DNA of 9,106 bases, from NCBI GenBank assembly GCA_045652245.1, contig JAZRTY010000003.1:1-9106 (forward strand). Direction: 5' to 3'. A program made the position numbers and the translations under genes. The notes below the pieces were generated by a model, which had not been told where the DNA came from, did no database searches, and worked only from the letters and a program-made list of their open reading frames with translations. Below, one piece after another: positions 5,297 to 9,106 of the stretch; position 1 is the first letter of the stretch; every line of letters starts with the position of its first letter. The DNA is from SIG622 sp045652245. GTDB taxonomy: Bacteria; Bacillota; Clostridia; Oscillospirales; CAG-382.

Positions 5297-7000
5297 ATGA
5301 AACTAAAAAGACTACTGTCTTTACTTCTCAGCGCAATACTTATGACATCAATGCTTGCAAGCTGTGGAGAAGATAAAGACGAACTCGAAGAAGAGGAAGA
5401 AATTGACAAAGGTGCAATTATAGATATGTACTTTGGCCAAATGCCCGATGACTTCGACCCCACATTATACGCAGTAAATTCCGATAAATATCTGATTACT
5501 TCGCTGCTTTTTGAAGGTCTTACCGGAATTGATGAAAACGGCAAGCTCTACAAAGCAGGTGCCGACGAATGGGAATATGAAGTTGACGAGCGTGACGGTC
5601 AGCTGAAGCTTCTTGTAAAGCTTAAAAGCACAGGCTGGTCAGACGGTATCGCAGTTCGTGCCGACGACTATGTTTTCGCATGGAAGAAGCTCCTTGCTCC
5701 TTCAAACTCAAATCCCGCTGCTTCACTTCTTTATCCTGTAAAGAATGCAAGAAAGGTAAAGTCAGGTGAAGTTACCAACGCCGATTTCGGTGCAGTTGCT
5801 CTTTCTGAGAGTCTGCTTGAAATCACCTTTGAGCCTGAGTTTACCGATGTAGAATACTTCCTTAAGACTCTTGCAAGCCCGATGCTCGTTCCGCTTCGTG
5901 AGGACAAAGTTAAGGACGATAACTGGTCAACAAAGCTCGACCTCTTCGTTTCAAACGGTCCTTTTGCAATCAAGTCAATATCAGAGGACAGACTTCTTAT
6001 CGAGCGCTCTACTCACTACAATGCACTCCGTGCAAATCAGAAGCTCACAAAGTATGTAAATCCCTACAGAATTATCGCTCACTTCGGTGACGAAGAAGCC
6101 GCTTTTGAGTTGTATAACAATAATGAACTCTTCTATATGAGCAACCTTTCCAAGGAAGCTTATGAGGAAAACGGCAAGAAGGTTAAGACAAACGACGACC
6201 TTGCTACATATACATATTATTTCAACACCAAGAATGACATTCTCGCTTCTGCTTCCACAAGAAAAGCACTTGTAGCAGCTCTTGACAGAAATGAAATCGC
6301 AGCTATCCGTGGTTGTGGTGCTGAAGCTGCAACAGGTCTTGTTCCGACAGGTGTATTTGAAACAGGCACAAAGAGCGACTTCAGAAAGATCGGTGGAAAT
6401 GTGCTCCCGACAGAGGGTACAGTTGAAAGCAAGGGTACAATTACTCTTACATATAATGAAGACAGAGCTTATGAGCAGGAAATTGCAAAATACGTTCAGG
6501 GCGTATGGGGCAAGCTCGGTGTAACCGTAAATCTCAACGGTGTAGCAGGTACAGAAATTGACGACATAATCAAGAGTGGCGAATTCGATGTAATCGCAGC
6601 TGACTATATCTCTTACACATCCGATGCATACGGATATGTTGCTCCTTTTGCAAAGGAATTCTCCGGCTCATACGTTGATGTAACAAACCCCGATGTATTC
6701 TTCAATGCACACTTCACAGGCTTTGAAAGCGAAGAGTATAACGCACTTATTGAAACACTTTATCTTGCAGACAACAAGACAAGAGCAAGCCTTCTTCACG
6801 ATGCAGAAAAGATGCTCATGGAAGAAGCTCCCGTTTGTCCTCTCTTCTTTGAAAAGACAAACTATATGAGCCACGGCAAGCTCTCAAAATTCTCTGTTGA
6901 CTACAGAGGTGCTACCGACTTCAGACGTGCAAAGCTCAAAGGCTACAAGGCGATTAACGAAGCCAAGGAAGCTGCAGAAGAAGCCGAGAGAGCGTTTTAA
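5297..7000 (+). CDS. Peptide/oligopeptide-type ABC transporter substrate-binding lipoprotein (family 5)
   Basis: A 567-aa extracellular solute-binding protein of the SBP_bac_5 (OppA/DppA-like) family, anchored to the outer face of the membrane. A signal peptide with a basic start and hydrophobic core ends in lipobox LASC with Cys23 as the lipidated residue. It is followed by an unusually acidic linker (residues 25-37, EDKDELEEEEEID). Family signatures include DFDPTLYAVNSDKYLITSLLFEGL (from residue 52) and TGWSDGIAVRADDYVFAWKKLL (112-133). The C-terminal part has the usual late-domain features and ends in an Ala/Glu-rich helix. The ATG at 5297 is chosen over 5267 because AGGGAGGA lies at 5282-5289 and the signal peptide starts there. 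No permease or ATPase gene is adjacent, so its transporter must be elsewhere. The ligand is inferred as a peptide only from the family. Confidence 0.92.
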   Translation: MKLKRLLSLLLSAILMTSMLASCGEDKDELEEEEEIDKGAIIDMYFGQMPDDFDPTLYAVNSDKYLITSLLFEGLTGIDENGKLYKAGADEWEYEVDERDGQLKLLVKLKSTGWSDGIAVRADDYVFAWKKLLAPSNSNPAASLLYPVKNARKVKSGEVTNADFGAVALSESLLEITFEPEFTDVEYFLKTLASPMLVPLREDKVKDDNWSTKLDLFVSNGPFAIKSISEDRLLIERSTHYNALRANQKLTKYVNPYRIIAHFGDEEAAFELYNNNELFYMSNLSKEAYEENGKKVKTNDDLATYTYYFNTKNDILASASTRKALVAALDRNEIAAIRGCGAEAATGLVPTGVFETGTKSDFRKIGGNVLPTEGTVESKGTITLTYNEDRAYEQEIAKYVQGVWGKLGVTVNLNGVAGTEIDDIIKSGEFDVIAADYISYTSDAYGYVAPFAKEFSGSYVDVTNPDVFFNAHFTGFESEEYNALIETLYLADNKTRASLLHDAEKMLMEEAPVCPLFFEKTNYMSHGKLSKFSVDYRGATDFRRAKLKGYKAINEAKEAAEEAERAF

Positions 7001-7023
7001 AATAATTTGCAATTAAAAGTTTA

Positions 7024-7051
7024 AGACCGATGCGAAAGCATCGGTCTTTTT
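7024..7051 (+). terminator. Intrinsic terminator of the lipoprotein gene
   Basis: AGACCGATGC (7024-7033) and GCATCGGTCT (7038-7047) form a perfect 10-bp stem with a GAAA tetraloop, then a T-run. It lies 24 bases after the stop codon. Confidence 0.95.
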
Positions 7052-7114
7052 CTACTGTTCAAACAACATTTTTAGTAATTTACGCATACGTATAAATGTG
7101 TTTTTGAGGAAATT

Positions 7115-7639
7115 TTAATATCCCCATTCTCGAGATTCTACATGGTAATCAAAATCATAACCGTAGCTTTCTAATTTCCAATCAAATCTTGTACCACATT
7201 TCCAACAAGAGTATTCACCACTTGTAAGGTCGGAGTTCCTTTTATACCACATTTCTTCCTCACTCTTAATATTCTTTGGAGATCTAAAGAAATATCTATA
7301 ACCCAGTGTTATATCACGATTCTCTTTTTCGCAATGTGGACAACAAATCTCGTGTCTTCCAATATGTCGTTGAGCGAAAACATTACAATATGCTTGATAT
7401 TCTGGATCAGATCCAAAATAATTATGTCTTGGAATTAATCCTTTTTCATAATCACCATCTGCGTATGTATAATGGAAATCAACAAGAAGGTCATAGTCAC
7501 TTTTGTTCTCCAATTCTTTTTGCAATTCTTTCATTTCAGCCTCAAATTCTTCCGTTTTTTTGATATTAGCTGAGTTTGCTGCTTCCTTAACCGTTCCAGC
7601 AAGAGAAAAAATTGCCTCTAATGCATCAAATAGTCCCAT
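7115..7639 (-). CDS. Hypothetical protein with a C-terminal zinc-ribbon-like Cys pattern
   Basis: A 174-aa protein I do not recognise. The N-terminus (MGLFDALEAIFSLAGTVKEAAN) is a mildly hydrophobic or amphipathic helix. Residues 28-47 are charged and probably coiled coil. The C-terminal half has CPHC (Cys100, Cys103) and CWKC (Cys145, Cys148), spaced as the two knuckles of a zinc ribbon with an insertion of about 40 residues rich in Tyr and Phe. The end is rich in Asp, Tyr and Trp. The ATG at 7639 has GGGAG upstream; an upstream in-frame extension overlaps the preceding small gene and is not used. It lies 11 bp after the 54-aa gene's stop and is probably translated from the same mRNA. Metal binding is inference from the Cys pattern. 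Confidence 0.8.
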   Translation of the reverse strand: MGLFDALEAIFSLAGTVKEAANSANIKKTEEFEAEMKELQKELENKSDYDLLVDFHYTYADGDYEKGLIPRHNYFGSDPEYQAYCNVFAQRHIGRHEICCPHCEKENRDITLGYRYFFRSPKNIKSEEEMWYKRNSDLTSGEYSCWKCGTRFDWKLESYGYDFDYHVESREWGY

Positions 7640-7650
7640 AATAAATCTCC

Positions 7651-7815
7651 CTAAAAATTGATTCTTCGACTTATAACCCACGTATGAGGTCGATATTTTC
7701 CGTTTGACATTTTTGGTTTTCTCGTACAATTGCCTGGCGCAGGTCTCCCTGAAGATTTTAGGCGAATTTCCTTGCGTCCACAACAAGAACACATATATTC
7801 TATCCGTTCCCCCAT
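7651..7815 (-). CDS. 54-aa Cys-rich small protein, putative zinc finger
   Basis: A 54-aa basic protein starting at ATG 7815 with a very strong ribosome site (GGGGGGAG, 7820-7827). Its sequence begins MGERIEYMCSCCG. Cys9, Cys11, Cys12, then Cys30 in GRPAPGNCTRKPK and His44 in RPHTWVI give a possible Cys3-His or Cys4 metal site. The GRPxPGxC...KPHxWV layout resembles small zinc-binding proteins I associate with Bacillota genomes, but I cannot name a family. It is the first gene of a pair with the 174-aa protein. It starts only about 16 bases after the terminator tail of small RNA copy 2, so it is either transcribed by read-through of that terminator or from a promoter hidden in the RNA unit. 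Confidence 0.75.
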   Translation of the reverse strand: MGERIEYMCSCCGRKEIRLKSSGRPAPGNCTRKPKMSNGKYRPHTWVISRRINF

Positions 7816-7830
7816 GATTCTCCCCCCTTT

Positions 7831-7865
7831 ACAAATAAAAAGTGCGACCACCGAAGCAGCCGCAC
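7831..7865 (-). terminator. Intrinsic terminator of small RNA copy 2
   Basis: The 10-bp stem with closed UUCG tetraloop (7842-7865) is identical to that of copy 1, followed on the minus strand by TTTTTATTTGT. The ribosome site of the 54-aa gene begins a few bases later. Confidence 0.85.
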
Positions 7866-8039
7866 AAAAAACGCAAACTCCGATAGTCGCCAAACCAACA
7901 GATAAGCAAGAATCCTTCTTAACCATACCCGATAGGAATTTGCATTTTTTCAAATTCATAATAAGTATAGTTAAAAAAGGATATAATTATCCCATAAAGA
8001 CAAAAATAACCCTTGCTTTTTTATTCAGTTGGTTTGGCA
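7831..8039 (-). ncRNA. Unidentified small RNA, copy 2 (about 210 nt)
   Basis: A relative of copy 1 (3001-3216), with promoter at 8045-8073 and terminator at 7831-7865. P1 pairs GCCAAACCAAC (RNA 5' end, 8028-8038) with GUUGGUUUGGC (7889-7899). Compared with copy 1, one U-A pair has become C-G, with both strands changed. P2 pairs 7935-7949 with 7867-7881; one A has become G, leaving a U-G pair. The 3' 50 nt through the terminator is nearly identical in both copies, while the central 84- or 78-nt segment varies. Unlike copy 1 it is directly followed by a gene pair, so a leader role is possible here. Family not recognised. Confidence 0.7.
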
Positions 8040-8044
8040 CTATC

Positions 8045-8073
8045 ATTATACCACATATTATCAGAAATTACAA
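8045..8073 (-). promoter_or_regulatory. Sigma-A-type promoter of small RNA copy 2
   Basis: Minus strand TTGTAA (8068-8073), 17 bases, TATAAT (8045-8050). Spacing to the conserved GTGCCAAAC start is the same as at copy 1. It lies just past the rRNA operon terminator. Confidence 0.8.
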
Positions 8074-8119
8074 CAGTTTTCAGAAAAAAGTTAGAATTTT
8101 TCTGAATTTGTAAAATAAA

Positions 8120-8148
8120 CAGAAAAAACCGAGCATATAGCTCGGTTT
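8120..8148 (-). terminator. rRNA operon terminator
   Basis: AAACCGAGC and GCTCGGTTT (8126-8148) form a 9-bp stem with loop ATATA. On the minus strand it is followed by a T-rich tract. It is placed 6 bases after the 5S 3' end. Confidence 0.9.
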
Positions 8149-8153
8149 AAATT

Positions 8154-8267
<114 letters not shown>

Positions 8268-8294
8268 TAACTATTGTTCAGACCCGCAGGCCTG

Positions 8295-8370
8295 TGGTGC
8301 ACCTTCAGGGATTCGAACCCGGGACCCACTGATTAAGAGTCAGTTGCTCTACCAACTGAGCTAAAGGTGC
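8295..8370 (-). tRNA. tRNA-Lys (anticodon CUU)
   Basis: A complete cloverleaf of 76 nt with encoded CCA. The acceptor is GCACCTT with AAGGTGC, the D arm AGCTCAGTTGGTAGAGC, the anticodon stem ACTGA/TCAGT with loop CTCTTAA giving anticodon CTT, and the T arm contains GGTTCGAATCC. The discriminator base is A. It sits between 23S and 5S rRNA in the same transcript. Confidence 0.97.
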
Positions 8371-8448
8371 GTGTTTACCCCAAAGATGTATATATTGTGT
8401 AGTATATACACTGAAAACTGAATAAAACATTTGGTTTGCTCTTGTATA

Positions 8449-8570
8449 GTTCAAGCCCTCGGTCTATTAGTATCGGTCAGCTGAGTACATTACTGTACTT
8501 ACACCTCCGACCTATCAAACTTGTCGTCTTCAAGTAACCTTACCAGCTTGCGCTGTGGGATATCTTATCT
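8449..8570 (-). rRNA. Second, diverged copy of the 23S rRNA 3' end (122 nt)
   Basis: By direct alignment this matches 8698-8819 over 122 nt without gaps, with 16 differences (about 87% identity by hand count). Both copies end in CTAATAGACCGAGGGCTTGAAC, the 23S 3' terminus. The differences concentrate in helices and many are paired: TAGC/GCTA to CAGC/GCTG, GTGCA/TGCAT to GTACA/TGTAC, and a C-G to G-C swap. This pattern fits descent from a functional 23S gene rather than decay. It lacks the rest of 23S, so alone it is a fragment. Whether it ends up in a mature RNA is unknown. Confidence 0.85.
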
Positions 8571-8697
8571 TAGATAACCCCTGATGTGCTATGAACTTAA
8601 TTTCTTATGTTCATTGAAAACCGAATAAAGGAAACGAAAACTCAAAAATTCTTGAATTCAAGGTTGCTTGTTAATACCACAAGCTGAACCGTTGGAA
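8571..8697 (-). other. Spacer between the two 23S 3' ends
   Basis: There are 127 bases with no gene. On the plus strand CATTGAAAACCGAATAAA (8612-8629) matches CACTGAAAACTGAATAAA (8409-8426) after the second copy at 16 of 18 positions. The normal post-23S spacer motif therefore follows each 23S end, and the unit '23S end plus spacer' is what is duplicated. A short hairpin ATGAAC/GTTCAT lies at 8591-8614. The shared ATCTAAG near 8571 is a possible junction. Confidence 0.6.

Positions 8698-9106
<409 letters not shown>

Noticed and set aside
8449..8697. The second 23S end as proof that 8571-8697 is an excised intervening sequence within one 23S gene.
   Set aside because: Both flanks carry a full 23S 3' terminus and each is followed by a post-23S spacer motif. 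Tandem duplication explains this better than an insertion inside a helix.

Overview
The window looks like chromosome from a low-to-moderate GC Bacillota, most likely class Clostridia. The grounds are near-consensus sigma-A promoters, strong AGGAGG-type ribosome sites, a T-box leader, clostridial-type proteins and abundant short hairpin repeats between genes. The genus cannot be fixed from the sequence alone. Most genes lie on the minus strand.

Left part (1-2230): a small DUF559 endonuclease-like gene sits between two inverted copies of a hairpin repeat. Upstream of it on the same strand is a probable two-gene operon, an ElaA-type GNAT acetyltransferase followed by an aldo/keto reductase fused to a double 4Fe-4S domain. 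The operon promoter diverges from the promoter of the RNase P RNA gene (rnpB, about 2227-2572).

Middle (2570-3480): there is no protein gene here. The stretch holds three related terminator-like hairpins, two more copies of the DUF559-associated repeat in inverted orientation, and copy 1 of a small RNA of about 215 nt with its own promoter and terminator. Then comes a lone trpB behind a complete tryptophan T-box leader (Trp specifier UGG), read leftward from a perfect TTGACA-17-TATAAT promoter. Diverging from it is a lipoprotein of the peptide/oligopeptide-binding family 5, ending in a clean intrinsic terminator.

Right part (7100-9106): a two-gene minus-strand unit encodes a 54-aa and a 174-aa Cys-rich protein. 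It lies immediately downstream of copy 2 of the same small RNA. Further right is the 3' end of an rRNA operon read leftward: 23S, tRNA-Lys(CUU), 5S, terminator. The last 122 nt of the 23S gene occur twice in tandem. The two copies differ at 16 positions without gaps, and many differences are paired substitutions that keep the helices.

The two points most worth following are the duplicated, covarying 23S 3' end and the two-copy small RNA, which has a covarying closing stem and an interleaved (pseudoknot-like) second pairing. The cassette-like organisation of the DUF559 gene, whose ribosome site and stop codon both lie inside flanking repeats, is a third.
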